Shown: one piece after another, positions 1 through 11,948 of the stretch | Numbering within the stretch: the stretch's first letter is position 1 | Layout of the letters: each line of letters begins with the position of its first letter | From: Lumbricus terrestris | Taxonomy: Eukaryota > Annelida > Clitellata > Crassiclitellata > Lumbricidae | Reading direction: 5' to 3' | DNA: 64,000 nt | NCBI GenBank assembly: GCA_949752735.1 | Contig: OX457038.1 | Location: forward strand, 21,060,155-21,124,154 | The notes under the pieces: generated by a model | Seen by the model: the letters and a program-made list of their open reading frames with translations, nothing else | What the model was told of the DNA's origin: nothing | Databases searched by the model: none | Made by a program: the position numbers and the translations under genes

Positions 1-2390
1 GCGTTTTAAATTTGTTTTGTGCGCTTATTTATGATTAATTCGAAAGAAATCTAGGTCGAATCTATAATAATATTATGTCCCATCCATGCAGCTGTAATTT
101 GTTCAGTTCCCATTCATTCAACTTCCAATGGTTCCTCTGACCGACGTCAAACTGCATGGACGAAGCCTCCCGCGTTGTACAATCCAATCATCCTCTCTTT
201 CTGTCTCTGTCTCTGTCTCTGTCTGTCTGTGTGTATGTATGTCTGTGTGTATGTCTCTCTCTTCATCTCTCCCCTCACATTTCTTTGTCTCAGTCTTTAT
301 ATAGACATGATCATGAGCAGAGTTTCCAAATTCTTCACATCGTAAAGCCTTGCGATCAATTCAATTAAATTCGACTCATGAAATAGCATCCGTCCTACTA
401 TAAATTTCTATCGTATACTGCGGTGTATCAGTTTGAAATTCAACGAAATTCAACGAAGATATTAATATTTTGGGGGCATGACGTCACTTTGAAAGCATTT
501 TTGACTAATGGTTTTCACATTTTAACGACCACAGTGTAGGCCTATAGTTCGCCGGATGAATCGGATGAAACTGCTAGCGGCGAAGGTGTGCCTTCTTACA
601 CTCATTAGAGTGTAAGAAGGCACAGCCGTCTTGATCCGGGATCTGAAATCTAAATACCAAGTAAACGTTTGAAGCACCGAATACAATAGCGGCGTCACAA
701 TTATACCCTTCCTTGACTATTTTTTCTTTTTACTGTTGCTTGTTTTACTATACAAAACCCGGGTTCAAGACAGTTGTGTTATGTCGACAATTCAATAGCA
801 GCCACAGGAAGTTCGACTCGTAAATATTTCACCAATATTGAAATCTGTCGTCAAGACATCCACCTGCTTTTGTTTATTAGTTGTTACGTTGTCTGTCCTA
901 AGTATAAGCAATCGGATGCTGCGACTCCGACTCAGAAGGTCGCTTACTTTAGAAGGTAAATAAATAAAATTAACCAGCCTAGATAAATAAATACATTCAG
1001 ACAATAATTATATTAGATACAATAATTTATAATCATAAAGAGCGTGATTAGTAGTATAGGCTATCATCGAAATGCAATCGAACAATGCGTATATAGGTCT
1101 GATATCTAAATGTAGACATAGGCCTAAATCAGTGAGAGATTAAACCTTCTGCATGTACTATGTATACTTCATTGGTGGTCCTAAGGCTGCATGCAGATCA
1201 TCGAGACACAGTGGTCATAAACAACATAATAAAAAAATCAATAACCCTGGGCACAGTGCCCGTAAGAGTCCGACGCCACTCTCTGTCTGAGTCTGTCTCA
1301 TGTCATGTTACCCAGCTTCAACCGATCCGGTCAGCAGGTCTACCCCATACCATTAACATCTTGAAGCAGCTGGACCGCCTTGTCTGATTGAAGAGAATAT
1401 TGGGATAGAGGCATGAATGACAACCTGGGTCAATGCCCGTATGTGTCCCATGCTCTCTCCCCCGACTCTCTTCACTGGTCTGTCCTGACCGGCCTGTGCA
1501 TGTCTGCTCCACATGATGACACCATGAAGCATCTGGATCGCTATGTCACTGGTGTCGTGGTCTTTGCGGATTTCAATCGCTTTGGTATTTTACTGCCAGC
1601 GTATCGCCACCCATCTCGCAAACTTTCCTCCTTTTGTCCGGGCTTAGGATCGGCACAGGGACGTTGTTGGTTCCCTGTGGCGGAGGATGGATGCAGTTTA
1701 ACGTCGTGTCCAGGACAGAAAAAACCCATAAGCCTAAAAGTAATTCGTATACAAAAGGTGGTATATAGCCTATGAGTCATTGAGGCTTTTCTGAGCGAGA
1801 ATACAAATAGGCCTATAGAATAGGGTATAGCAAGAAAACTGTTTTCGTTTAAAATGAACTTTGGGATAACTTAAAAGGTTGCTCCAGGTCCTAAATGAAA
1901 GAACTGAAGAAAAATTGCATCAAATTTATTGCATCTAACTTTGCCGCCGAGCACTGCAAGTTTCGTCTACTTTCGCGTATGCAGACCATGGCAAAACCAC
2001 GCACTGTGCAATCATGAGAACGTTGGCCATGGAGAAACAGACAGAAAAGAAAGAGAAAAGAAAGAGAATAATTATAAGAAAAAGAGAATAATTATAAGAA
2101 GCATTATAAATCTCAATGACTGTGTAAAGTATAGATGATACACCAGACAATGATTCCAGCTGTGATACAGTTGACTCCGATTCCACAGCGTCAGAATCAT
2201 TGAGGATGTCTATATGCGAGCTGAAAGCTCTCGCTACACCAAGTCACTCCAGCTTTGTCAAGGGAATGTGACAGATAATAGTTTCTTCAATGCAGAAGTA
2301 GGTCTACTTGTGGACTATGCAATTGTGACTACTGACGATTTCAGCTACTGACAGATTGTGTGAGAGAGAAAGCTTTCGTAAAACATTGTC
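1..2390. other. No supported gene, left flank
   Basis: Apart from a short TCTG/TCTC microsatellite at 200-265, the hairpin at 587-624 and a duplicated GAGAATAATTATAAGA (2065-2100), I see only AT-rich non-coding sequence. The short frames lack any domain signal. Confidence 0.6.
587..624. repeat. Perfect 17-bp hairpin
   Basis: TGTGCCTTCTTACACTC (587-603) is followed by ATTA and then its exact complement (608-624). The 4-nt loop makes a compact cruciform or RNA hairpin. No transposon termini are seen next to it. Confidence 0.9.
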
Positions 2391-3260
2391 CGATGGAAGA
2401 GGAGAAAAGCGTGAAGCTGCAGCATTGTATTTTGATGGTGGGACAGATATAACTGTAATACTGTATGTTTCCAGTCATAAATATCAAATAATGGAGGAAT
2501 ATGTATGTTTGAAACGGAAATAGGGCATATCTCACCAAGGAGTGGATTAACCTCTGGAATTTTTGAAGCAATGCATGACTTCTTGTCTGATTGACCTAGT
2601 GATATTTCTTTCAGTTCAATAATAGCTTTAGCTGTGATGGAACGGCGGTAGCCTAAATACAGGAATGCATGCATGCTGGAACAATGGAATAAGAAAGCTG
2701 GAGTTACATGCAAGACGTCCTCTTCAGTGATTCATCTGCATGTTCCATTTCAATGAGTTGACGTTACGACATAATATTTGTTCATCATTTTATCAAGCTA
2801 CCTACCATACTTAGAGAGAAAGGTTGTAGATGAATGTATTCAAAAGGATGGCTACTATGGTTGCCCAGAAAATGTTTAAGTGAATATGATGATTGATGAA
2901 AAACACATGCAGAACTGGTATATCCAAAAGAATTAAAATAGCAAAAGAAACTGATTGCTGTCCAATAGCATTTCAGGTGATACTAGAACATTCACAATCC
3001 CAAAACTGAATTTAGAAGCCACTGTCTACTGTGTTCTAGTTAACTGGCTGGATTTTTCCAGACTTGAACCTCCAATAACTTGCAAGTTTATGAAAAATGA
3101 CCTTCAGGAATCCATTAAAACTAGCAGCATGTTAGATCATGAAAAATACCATTGCAACAAGCATGCAGTCAAAGTTGCTACAGGTAGTACAGAAGCAGCA
3201 AGGTCAGATGTGACAAAGAGCGCAGAGAAGGCCACATTCGAACAAAGCGCGAATCCCTAA
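2390..3260 (+). pseudogene. Element E: remnant of a related transposase
   Basis: Plus-strand pieces are EAAALYFDGGTDIT (2412), CDGTA (2632) followed closely by FICMFHFNELTLRHN (about 2730-2775), and at the end SRLEPPITCKFMKNDLQES and KYHCNKHAVKVATGSTEAA (3060-3200), closed by a stop at 3258. The order DG(T)..., CxxHxNELxxRH, then C..HAV...T.A resembles a subfamily of the same uncharacterised invertebrate transposases. No terminal repeats could be found, and frame changes are frequent. The family link is tentative. Confidence 0.45.
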
Positions 3261-3417
3261 AAAACATGGTAAAAAATACCACAAAAAATGAGTGGACTAT
3301 ATAATATGAGTGAAACGCATTGTCAGCATGTGAACATTTTGTTAAGCGTAATTTAAGACCACAAGGTTTTTCAACCTTAATGATTTTTTCCATTTCTTTA
3401 AGTTAGAATAATGAATT

Positions 3418-3585
3418 GGGGACCGTCCATAAATGACGTCACGTAGCATGAGGGGGAGAGGGTCACACATCTATGACGATTGGTGACGGTCCATTGCTAG
3501 ATTTCATGTGACTTTTGCTTTAACGTGTGACCAAGGGTCAAAAGGAATCGCCCTTTGGTGCGTGACGTCGTTTATGGACGACCCC
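3418..3585. mobile_element. MITE with CGTCCATAAAtGACGTCAC ends
   Basis: The left end GGGGACCGTCCATAAATGAC and the right end, whose complement reads GGGGTCGTCCATAAACGAC, form inverted repeats of about 26 bp, each including GACGTCAC. The 168-bp interior is non-coding. I cannot place the superfamily, and no clear target duplication is visible. Confidence 0.75.
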
Positions 3586-3980
3586 TTGTTTGTAGCTCAT
3601 AGATATCGGAATTGCCAAACAAATTTACCTGCCGTGCCATAAAATGTGGCACGCAATATTCCTATTTTTAGGCCAAATTACTACTGCAGATAAGAAAATA
3701 TTCAAATTTCAGCAGTGTTAATGCAATGCTCAATAGTACGGTATACTTGAATAACTTCAGGGCCATGGCGGCAAAGTTAAGCACCACGTCAGAAACAAAA
3801 TTTCTATACCAGACACTATCCAATAGATAGGAGTAACAAATTATTATATCCCAAACATAATCCTTTCTGGTCACTATGCCCTACTATAGATGCCTATATC
3901 ATAATTGCCTTGTAACTTGAGAGTCGCTATATCTAGTTCGAATCTACGCCAAGCCATACGAGCAACCCTGGTAAAATATA

Positions 3981-5143
3981 TAGGGTGCGCCAAAAAATAA
4001 TAACTTGGCCACAACTAACAATTTCGAAATGAAATTCTACAGGCTTGTAGACAATTCATTATTTATACATGAGGGCCAAATTTCATCAAAATATTTCAAA
4101 CAGAACAAAAGTTATACCACTTTTAAGGAGGCCACCCACCGTTTTTTGACGATTCAAAAACGTAACGCAACAGAAAGTAGCAAAAACACGATTTTATTAA
4201 ATCATATCTCAAATAACTGTTTGGAAATGAACTTGATAGTGATTCACAACTTGTGTTCAATGTGCCCACCACCAGTGTCAAAATTCTTTTGAGTTTCTTT
4301 GCAAAGTTCTTGATGGCCCTGTTGACGCGTTCCAAAGGCAAATCTTCCCACATCAACTCCAATGCGCCCGTCAATTCTCTTACTGCTCTTGGTTTTGGCT
4401 GCAGATTGTGATATTTCTCCAGCATAGCTCTCCGCAATTGATTATCAATCCATCGGGTTCAAATCCGGAGATTTGGGGCCATTGGCATTCTCAATAAAAC
4501 CAGAACAATCGACATTGAGCCGATCTCCGTTCATTTACGGCAAATCTCTTAAATCTCAGCTTAACTCGTAATTTTTGCGCTCTCTTTGTTTATCAGAGTA
4601 AACGTTGCTCATAGCCTTATATCTCCAGGATCTTGCTCAAGAGGTGTCTGAATAAACATTTTGTCTGTCATTGACACCTTGGCCATTTTCATTCTTTAGA
4701 AATTTGAATTTAATTGCCTTAATAGCAAAACTATGAATCTGACAGATTCCTTATTTACCAACTTGATTGTCATCTTGCTAAGTGACATCACAGTGACCTG
4801 CGGCTACACTTGTACCCTGTTTCTGTTTAAAATAGTAGTATTAGTAATAATGATCATCCGGCAATATAAGGGCTATTTGATAACAATTATTTGAGATTAG
4901 ACATTTAGACTTAATAAAATCATGTTTTTGTTACTTTTTGCTGCGTTACGTTTTTGAATCGTCAAAAAACGGTGGGTGGCCTCACTAAAAGTGATATAAC
5001 TTTTGTTCTGTTTGAAATATTTTGATGAAATCTGGCCATCATGTGTAAATATGAATTGTCTATAAGCCCGTAAAATTTCATTTCGAAATTCTTAATTTTG
5101 TGAAGATATTGGCAAAAAACGTAGGTTTTTTTGGCGCACCCTT
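3981..5143 (-). mobile_element. Tc1/mariner-type element, decayed
   Basis: The ends are TAGGGTGCGCCAAAAAA and TTTTTTGGCGCACCCTT between TA dinucleotides (3979-3980 and 5144-5145). The inverted repeats extend about 200 bp inward, sharing CAGAACAAAAGTTATA and GTGGGTGGCC on both sides. The transposase lies on the minus strand but is frame-shifted. Confidence 0.8.
4280..4490 (-). pseudogene. Tc1/mariner transposase C-terminal remnant
   Basis: The minus strand reads NGPKSPDLNPMD, the SPDLNPxD signature around the third catalytic acidic residue of Tc1/mariner DDE transposases. After a frame change come LQPKPRAVRELTGALELMWE and DLPLERVNRAIKNFAKKLK, which match the usual C-terminal order (Pro-rich link, W.ELP, I..F.KRL). 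The N-terminal helix-turn-helix region is missing and stops occur, so the gene is dead. Confidence 0.75.
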
Positions 5144-5334
5144 TACTTACGCAATGTAGCGATATGATGGATACGGATCGAGTGCACACACTTGTATATG
5201 CGCTGCGTTACAAGATATGCCATTATGCCTGTATATATTGCATGCAGATACGTATGAAATATGACCAGAAAGGTATTTTTGATTATATGTAGCCTGAGCT
5301 TTAGATAATTCTGAGGCGATCGAGAGAGGAAAAG

Positions 5335-6300
5335 AAGGGCAAAGAATTAGAAGAAGGGAGGCAGTGAAGAAAAAAGAAGAAGAGGCGGGGGAATTAAAAA
5401 AGGAGGCGGGGAAGTAAAAAGAAGAGGCGGGGAAGTAAGAAGAAGAGGAGAAGAAGAAAGAAGAAGAGGAGAAGAGGAAAGAAGAAGAGGCGGGGAAAGT
5501 AAAAAGAAGAGGCGGGGAAGAAAGAAGAAGAGGAGAAGAAGAAGAAAGAAGAAGAGGAGAAGAAGAAAGAAGAAGAGGAGAAGAAGAAAGAAGAAGAGGA
5601 GAAGAAGAAGAAAGAAGAAGAGGAGAAGAAGTAAGAAGAAGAGGAGAAGAAGAAAGAAGAAGAGGAGAAGAGGAAAGAAGAAGAGGCGGGGAAAGTAAAA
5701 AGAAGAGGCGGGGAAGAAAGAAGAAGAGGAGAAGAAGAAGAAAGAAGAAGAGGAGAAGAAGAAAGAAGAAGAGGAGAAGAAGAAAGAAGAAGAGGAGTGG
5801 GAAGTAAGAAGAAGAGGAGAAGAAGAAAGAAGAAGAGGCGGGGGAGGTAAGAAGAGGAGAAGAAGAAAGAGGAAGAGGAGAAGAAGAAAGAAGAAGAGGC
5901 GGGGGAAGAAAAAGAAGAGACGGTGAAGAAAGAAGAAGAGGAAAAGAAGAAAAAGAAGAGGCGGGGAAGTAAAAAGAAGAGGAGAAGAAGAAAGAAGAGG
6001 AGAAAAAGAAAGAAGAAGAGGCGGGGGAAGAAAAAGAAGAGGCGGTGAAGAAAGAAGAAGAGGAGAAGAAGAAAAAGAAGAGGCGGGGAAGTAAAAAGAA
6101 GAGGAGGAGAAGAAAGAAGAGGAGAAGAAAGAAGAAGAGGCGGGGGAAGAAAAAGAAGAGGCGGTGAAGAAAGAAGAAGAGGAAAAGAAGAAAAAGAAGA
6201 GGCGGGGAAGTAAAAAGAAGAGGAGAAGAAGAAAGAAGAGGAGAAGAAGAAAGAAGAGGAGAAGAAGAAAGAAGAAGAGGCAGGGGAAGTAAAAAGAGGA
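5335..6300. repeat. Kilobase polypurine tract, cut by assembly gap
   Basis: Almost pure A/G on the plus strand, made of AAGAAGAGGAGAAGAAG and AAGAAGAGGCGGGGAAGT modules. It continues into the 200-base gap, so its true length is unknown. All long minus-strand frames here are composed of Leu, Ser and Phe and are not genes. Confidence 0.95.
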
Positions 6301-6500
6301 NNNNNNNNNNNNNNNNNNNNNNNNNNNNNNNNNNNNNNNNNNNNNNNNNNNNNNNNNNNNNNNNNNNNNNNNNNNNNNNNNNNNNNNNNNNNNNNNNNNN
6401 NNNNNNNNNNNNNNNNNNNNNNNNNNNNNNNNNNNNNNNNNNNNNNNNNNNNNNNNNNNNNNNNNNNNNNNNNNNNNNNNNNNNNNNNNNNNNNNNNNNN
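6301..6500. other. Assembly gap (200 N)
   Basis: Exactly 200 N, which looks like a placeholder of fixed length. It begins inside the polypurine tract and ends 9 bp before the hAT element at 6510. Confidence 0.98.
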
Positions 6501-6509
6501 AGTCTATGA

Positions 6510-7828
6510 CAGTGCTGTCCAACGTGCGGCCCGCGGGCCGCATGCGGCCCGCGACATGATTTCAAGTGGCCCGCACGGGCTTGCTAAGTTTTTACACTTT
6601 GTGTAAAATGAAGTAAATTGAAATCAGTGGTCGACTTGAGCGTCTATTTTTGTTATTGATGTTGTGACAGTTTGCAATGCTATCAGAAAGGCCAATCCGA
6701 AAACTAATTCTCTTCTTTCTTTTCCTGGGGTTAGGTTCCCGTAGTCTATCTGGAGATTGACACACGACTTCTTATTACTGTAAGGTGAGGGAGATAATTA
6801 TATGGCGACCTTGGTCCGACGTCTGCAAGCTCACGACCCGGAAACGGACGTCGCAAACTCTCACAAACCGTTCACTTCTAGTCAGTCCTTGAGATGTGTC
6901 GGCTAGAGTCACAGCACGTCTGCAAAATTAATGACTGCGGCCGTTCTTTGAGAGATAGTCGAGTTAGGCTATAGTTCTAAGAATTAGAAAGAAACAATCG
7001 AATAGAGACACAAGGGCCGCCTACCGAATGGCGATGTCTTTGCACTTTCTGGTCCAACGAGTCGATGACTATGACTGTTAGCTCTTTAGACGGAGATTCT
7101 GGCTTCGATGAATTTTTATGAAATCTAGAGCAGGAAGATGGAAATAATAAAGTGGATCTTAGCCTGAAACTTGGCTGCTCGGCGTAATGAGGAGCCAGGG
7201 CTGTTTGTAACAAATTTTTAGAACTGCACAACTCCTTCTTTCCTTTCCCATCCTCCATGGTAAATTACTTCCAATCGGAGGAAATTGACCTTTTTGCTAA
7301 TTTTAACTGTACAGAAGTGCTGTTACAACAACCCAAATCCGTTTAGAACTGCACATTTTGTGTACGTTAAAAAACCCTGTGAAGAGCTGAGTTGGCAAAC
7401 TGTATGGGCGACAAAACTGATCAGTGTACGGCAGGGATGAACGTTGCACATTTTGGTGCTCAACTATTATATTTTGAAGCATGACAATCGTGGTTTGTGT
7501 ATTTAACATGCTATTATTCATTGTTAATATTTCTGTTGAACCTGTCAAACTATTTCCATAAAGTGCTCAAGACTTTCCTCTTTGGTCATTGCTGGGTCAG
7601 GAGCATCTCTGAATAGTTATATCTTGAACCAGCGGTAAATAAATTTCATATGTAGCCTAAATAGCTAGATTATAATCATTCCATATTAAATTTCAATGCT
7701 CGTTTCAATGTTAATAATATATATTATCAATAAATTTTAGCCACTGCTTTTGAGTTTTCTATTGCGGCCCTCGGCTTCAAGAACCTTGCTTTTGCGGCCC
7801 GCGGTACCAAAAAGGTTGGACAGCACTG
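6510..7828 (-). mobile_element. hAT-type element, family 1 copy 1
   Basis: The ends are CAGTGCTGTCCAAC at 6510 and GTTGGACAGCACTG at 7828, with GC-rich sub-terminal GCGGCCCGCGG blocks. Flanks GTCTATGA (6502-6509) and GTCTATGG (7829-7836) match at 7 of 8 positions, the hAT target duplication length. The 1,319-bp interior is almost identical to 40328-41650 in opposite orientation: the open stretches 6977-7258 and 7303-7548 translate identically in both. No full transposase is present. The assembly gap lies only 9 bp from its left end. Confidence 0.88.
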
Positions 7829-7836
7829 GTCTATGG

Positions 7837-10000
7837 TAAAGACCTCGCGTTGAATCCAAACTATTTATGCAGCGTCTGAGATAATTACACAGCACTGTGA
7901 TGGTTACAGTTCCTTGAGCAATTACTGACGAGTCTACAATAAAACTCAAACCTAAACTGTAAGAAACGAGTTGCCATTAAAGCTGAACTGTGTTGGTGCG
8001 GTGGTTCCCTTAGAACTCAGCACGATCAGCCGATGGAAGGAAGCGCATGGGAGGTTCTGCATCTTAGCATGCAGACATTCCTAACACTACTGCAGCTGAA
8101 TTTGGGTAAGATCTATTCGTAGGCCGCTTGGATTCAGTGACCGAATCTGTCAAGAAAATTGCTCTGCTAACAAACTAGGAAAATTATGTCATAAAACAGT
8201 TTGGAGCCATGCTTATTCTAATCTAGAGACTGCAGTTTATATACATGTACACAGTATATATAAACAGTCTTTTATAGAGATACATTTTCTGAAACTTTTA
8301 TAGAAATGACGATGGCGAGACGATCCATTGCGTTGTATGGCAGTCCCAGGTCCTCTCTCACTACTCGACACTATAATTATATACCTGTTTCCGCGTTATC
8401 TCTTTTTAAATATTACGTATAGAAAAATATTGTACTATTGTGTTACCAAAGTAGACCTAGTCTGTTGGCTGATTGCCAATCATAGTTTTGTCTCAATAAC
8501 AAGCAGTCTAGTATATCTAGGTCTATATGGCACAGCTTTAGTGCATAGTAATAGGCATATTATATAAGTAAAGATAGACCGCATTAGACTCGGTTTGTCT
8601 TCGATTGGGCAACGGATGCAGTTAATTCGACTAAAATATATTTGAACGTCGAAATTCTATCTATTAACTGAGCCGCAGTGTTTGAAACAGATGGAAGAGT
8701 TAGCCAATATAATTCAGAGAGAACTGCAAAGATATGGCATTGCCAGACTGCCAACCGTAGTGCATATATAGATCTATATAATTATGCACATATATAATAT
8801 ATATGCATAATTATATAGATATATATATATATAAATGCATGATCAAGGTAGAGGCAGATATTATGAAAGATTGAGTGGCGCAGAGCTGGTCTGGTGCTGG
8901 TCACACAAGCATGCTTAACGTACATTAGGCATACTGTTTGCCTGCAGATCGGCTGAGTTTTTATACAGATTAAAGCAGCGGAGGTAAGACGATATCCAAG
9001 AGCAGAGCAGAGAATGTCTGAAATAATTTATCACCCATTAAGAATTCACAAACAACTTGGCTGTGAATGTATAACATGGCTGAGCTTCCTGAGCCATGGA
9101 CGACGTTTTTATGGATTTATGATATTTTTGTTGAGAAAGCACTTTTCAGAACCCTTTACTCTACGGCTATTGCACAATGCAAACACCAGACCATCGACCA
9201 ACAATGTTTCCTGACTACGCCGCTGACTTCAGCATATTCTGGTTAGGAGCGGCCGCCATAGGTGGAAAAAAACATAGACGCTGCTCAAGCGATGTGCATT
9301 AAGGACAAAAAGCAGATGATCCATAATGTCATCATCAGACTATAGACTAAGTGACGACACGGATGGCATAGATCTACAAGAAAATAACCAACGCCGGTTG
9401 TAGAGGCATGAATGTAACAAACAAAAAATAAGCCACGTAGTAGGCCTATACACAAAGAGCGATGTTTATACGGTGTAAACGACCTCACTCGCATTATAAC
9501 GAGAGGGTACAAGGCCATCCTATCCCAGCATCAGCTCCTGAATTACAAATTATACGTGGTTCAGCAAGGACTCTCCAGGAGCCATGCCGTTGTTTAGGCA
9601 AGATGGAATTTGCTTCCATGCAGCCTGTCAACTGCATCACCCAATCTTCTCAATCATCTTCAATAAAATGAGATAGATTGAAAATTGGATGATAAGTTGC
9701 AGCAGCCAACAGCGACCACCAGCAGCAACTAGCTCCCGGCTTTTGATTGATGGCAAAATAATCGCCCGCTGTTGAGATTGCGAATCATTCTGTGCAGCTG
9801 ATGTGAATATTATTCTTGCTTGTGACCACAACCAGCCGCTGCTTTCAAAGTTCTTTGTGCAACCTCTAGTCGTCATTAAATACTGGATAACAAGCTGTTG
9901 GTTCCCTGAAAACTTACTGCTCGTAAATTTAGAAAAGAACACTTTTATAATGTTTGGAAGCAGGGTTTTATGTTACATAGGATTTAATCTAGGTCTGCAT
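7837..10000. other. No supported gene
   Basis: AT-rich sequence between two mobile elements. It holds the AT hairpin at 8772-8820 and no frame that looks protein-coding. Confidence 0.6.
8772..8820. repeat. AT-rich 17-bp inverted repeat
   Basis: ATCTATATAATTATGCA (8772-8788) and its exact complement (8804-8820) enclose a 15-nt AT-only loop. It lies in (TA)-rich DNA, so a chance or microsatellite origin is possible. Confidence 0.8.
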
Positions 10001-10007
10001 AGAACTT

Positions 10008-10240
10008 TTTTGTTTGTTTTGCTTGTATGTGCACTTGTTATAGCGCCCCTTCAAGCTCTCTACTCAGAGGCGTTCCCGACTGCAGAGCGGACACTGCATC
10101 GGAGTTTCACCCCGAAGCGCTGAGCAATTGCGAGTGAAGGACCTGCCCAAGGTCCCTGCGCGGGGACTTGAGGTGGATTCGAACCTTGAACCTTCCGGCT
10201 TCAGGGCAACGACGCCACCACTGCACCACCGCGCACCTCC
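10008..10240 (-). mobile_element. tRNA-derived SINE (family 1), copy 1
   Basis: Read on the minus strand, the element has an A-box-like GTGGTGCAGTGGTGGC, a B box GGTTCGAATCC, a body with CCGATGCAGTG, and a 3' end GGGAACGCCTCTGAGTAG...GGGGCGCTATAACAAG followed by a CAAA-type tail. Flanking 7-bp direct repeats AGAACTT (10001-10007 and 10241-10247) mark a target duplication, so the copy is essentially full length. A hAT MITE sits 10 bp beyond its 5' duplication. Confidence 0.8.
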
Positions 10241-10257
10241 AGAACTTGTAACGTAAG

Positions 10258-10484
10258 CAAGGCCGTAGCCAGGATTTGATTTCGGGGGGTGTTTCACTCA
10301 CCAATTTTCCTTCCTAAAAATCTGATGACCTTTTTTAGTCATCCCGCATATTTCGGGGGGTGTTTTCATGGTTTTATTTAATGGATTTTACATCATGTGC
10401 TCGTAAATGCATTATATTATTTCTAACATTTTCCATTTCGGGGGGTGTTCAAACACCCAAAACACCCCCCTAGCTACGGCCTTG
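10258..10484. mobile_element. hAT-like MITE (CAAGGCCGTAGC ends)
   Basis: Terminal repeats are CAAGGCCGTAGC and GCTACGGCCTTG, and exact 8-bp duplications AACGTAAG flank it (10250-10257 and 10485-10492). The 227-bp interior has three TTTCGGGGGGTGTTTT-like blocks and no coding capacity. Confidence 0.85.
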
Positions 10485-10492
10485 AACGTAAG

Positions 10493-11940
10493 ACCAGATT
10501 TTCTTTCTGTAATAAAGATGTCCTTGATTCTAATAATTACATTGACTTCATTGCATATTAGATATGAACTGTTGCTGAAAATCTGCTCAAATTTACAAGT
10601 GTGTCCTATATGCACCACTATAATTATAGGCCTGCATTGACAAAAGAGTGGAATTTGCTGACTTTGCAATTCTTTGGTTCATTTAGTATTCTGTGCTGAG
10701 TAGATAGTGTTCCTCAAATAAGGGAAATGTTTTATTTCTAATTGGCTACCATTTCACATCTTTGATCTTTAAATTGACGTGAATATATTGCTTGCCACAT
10801 GGTGCACGGATATGCTTTATGAAAGCGTCAAAGCATTCCTGCCGCCAACCGAGGCTTCTCCTGTATAGTCTAAGTATAGTAAATGCTACACACCATAATA
10901 ATATAGAGTCTATTGAAATGAAATAGAAATCAAGTAGTCTACAATCGTGAGCCCTCTATGTCATATACAGTAAGTCAGTAACCTTGAAAAAAGGCTCGTT
11001 ACATGATTGTATCAGTGAAGATTCAGCAGATTAAATAATAGATTACATGTGCTCTTGATTTTCACCACTTGCAGCGTGTTGACATTGAGTACAGACCAGC
11101 TTATTAGCGCAGCGTTGATTCGTTAAGAAGAGGCCAAAAACGACTCGATCATCTGTCGCTTTATGATCGCATGTCTCTCGAATATCACGATTTCAATGAA
11201 TACTAAATCATGTTACAAACCGCATCAAATTTTTCAAGAATTGGTCACAAAAAGCGCTTAACTCCCTAACCATTGCGCAAAACAAGTGGCGTAATGAGAT
11301 AGGCCTACAGGTAGGCTTAACCGACAACTTTATGTTTGTCCGAAAGAGGTTTGTATGAAATGGGTGCGTAACCTACTTAGAGAGAAACGTGTGCAAAAGA
11401 TAAGATTTTGTTTTAAGTTCGTCTTACTTAGTCTTATACTATTTTTGAATGCTGTCGGGAACTGCGAATAAATCTGCTGTGGACTTCATCGTCATTCAAA
11501 TTACATGTTCACATAATTTCAAAAGTTTCAGCGCTGTGTTCGCTCTTGTCTCTTTTATAATAAAGTGCATATTATGTAGATAGCCGCGAATGTGCACAGA
11601 TAAATTTACGTTTAAACTTTTAGGTCTTTCGTGCCGTGCTAAGATGGCAATGTCTCAATTTTCTGGGGTAGGCCGATATAATTGGTTGTTAATATAATAA
11701 GCCCTATATAGGTCTAAATGTTCAAACACATAGATTTATAGTTAGTTTTACGATTTTATCAACTTCCCTTGGTGAAACATATCGTCAGATTACGGACATT
11801 AAGTTAGCAGCCATGGGATCAAGTTAAGGACTAATTTTTTATCAACAGTTCTGCTTCGGAACGTGTCTGGCCGGATTTGTGCTTCGAAGCTTGAACGCTG
11901 CTGGGTAGGCTTATAGGCATATTCGATGCAAGTGGGCCGA
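10493..11940. other. No recognisable content
   Basis: Unique AT-rich sequence with frequent stops on all frames and no repeat structure that I can see. Confidence 0.6.
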
Positions 11941-11948
11941 CACCATAT

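Noticed and set aside
5147..6565. 472- and 398-codon minus-strand frames
   Set aside because: They run through the polypurine tract and the N gap; composition is only Leu/Ser/Phe/Pro.
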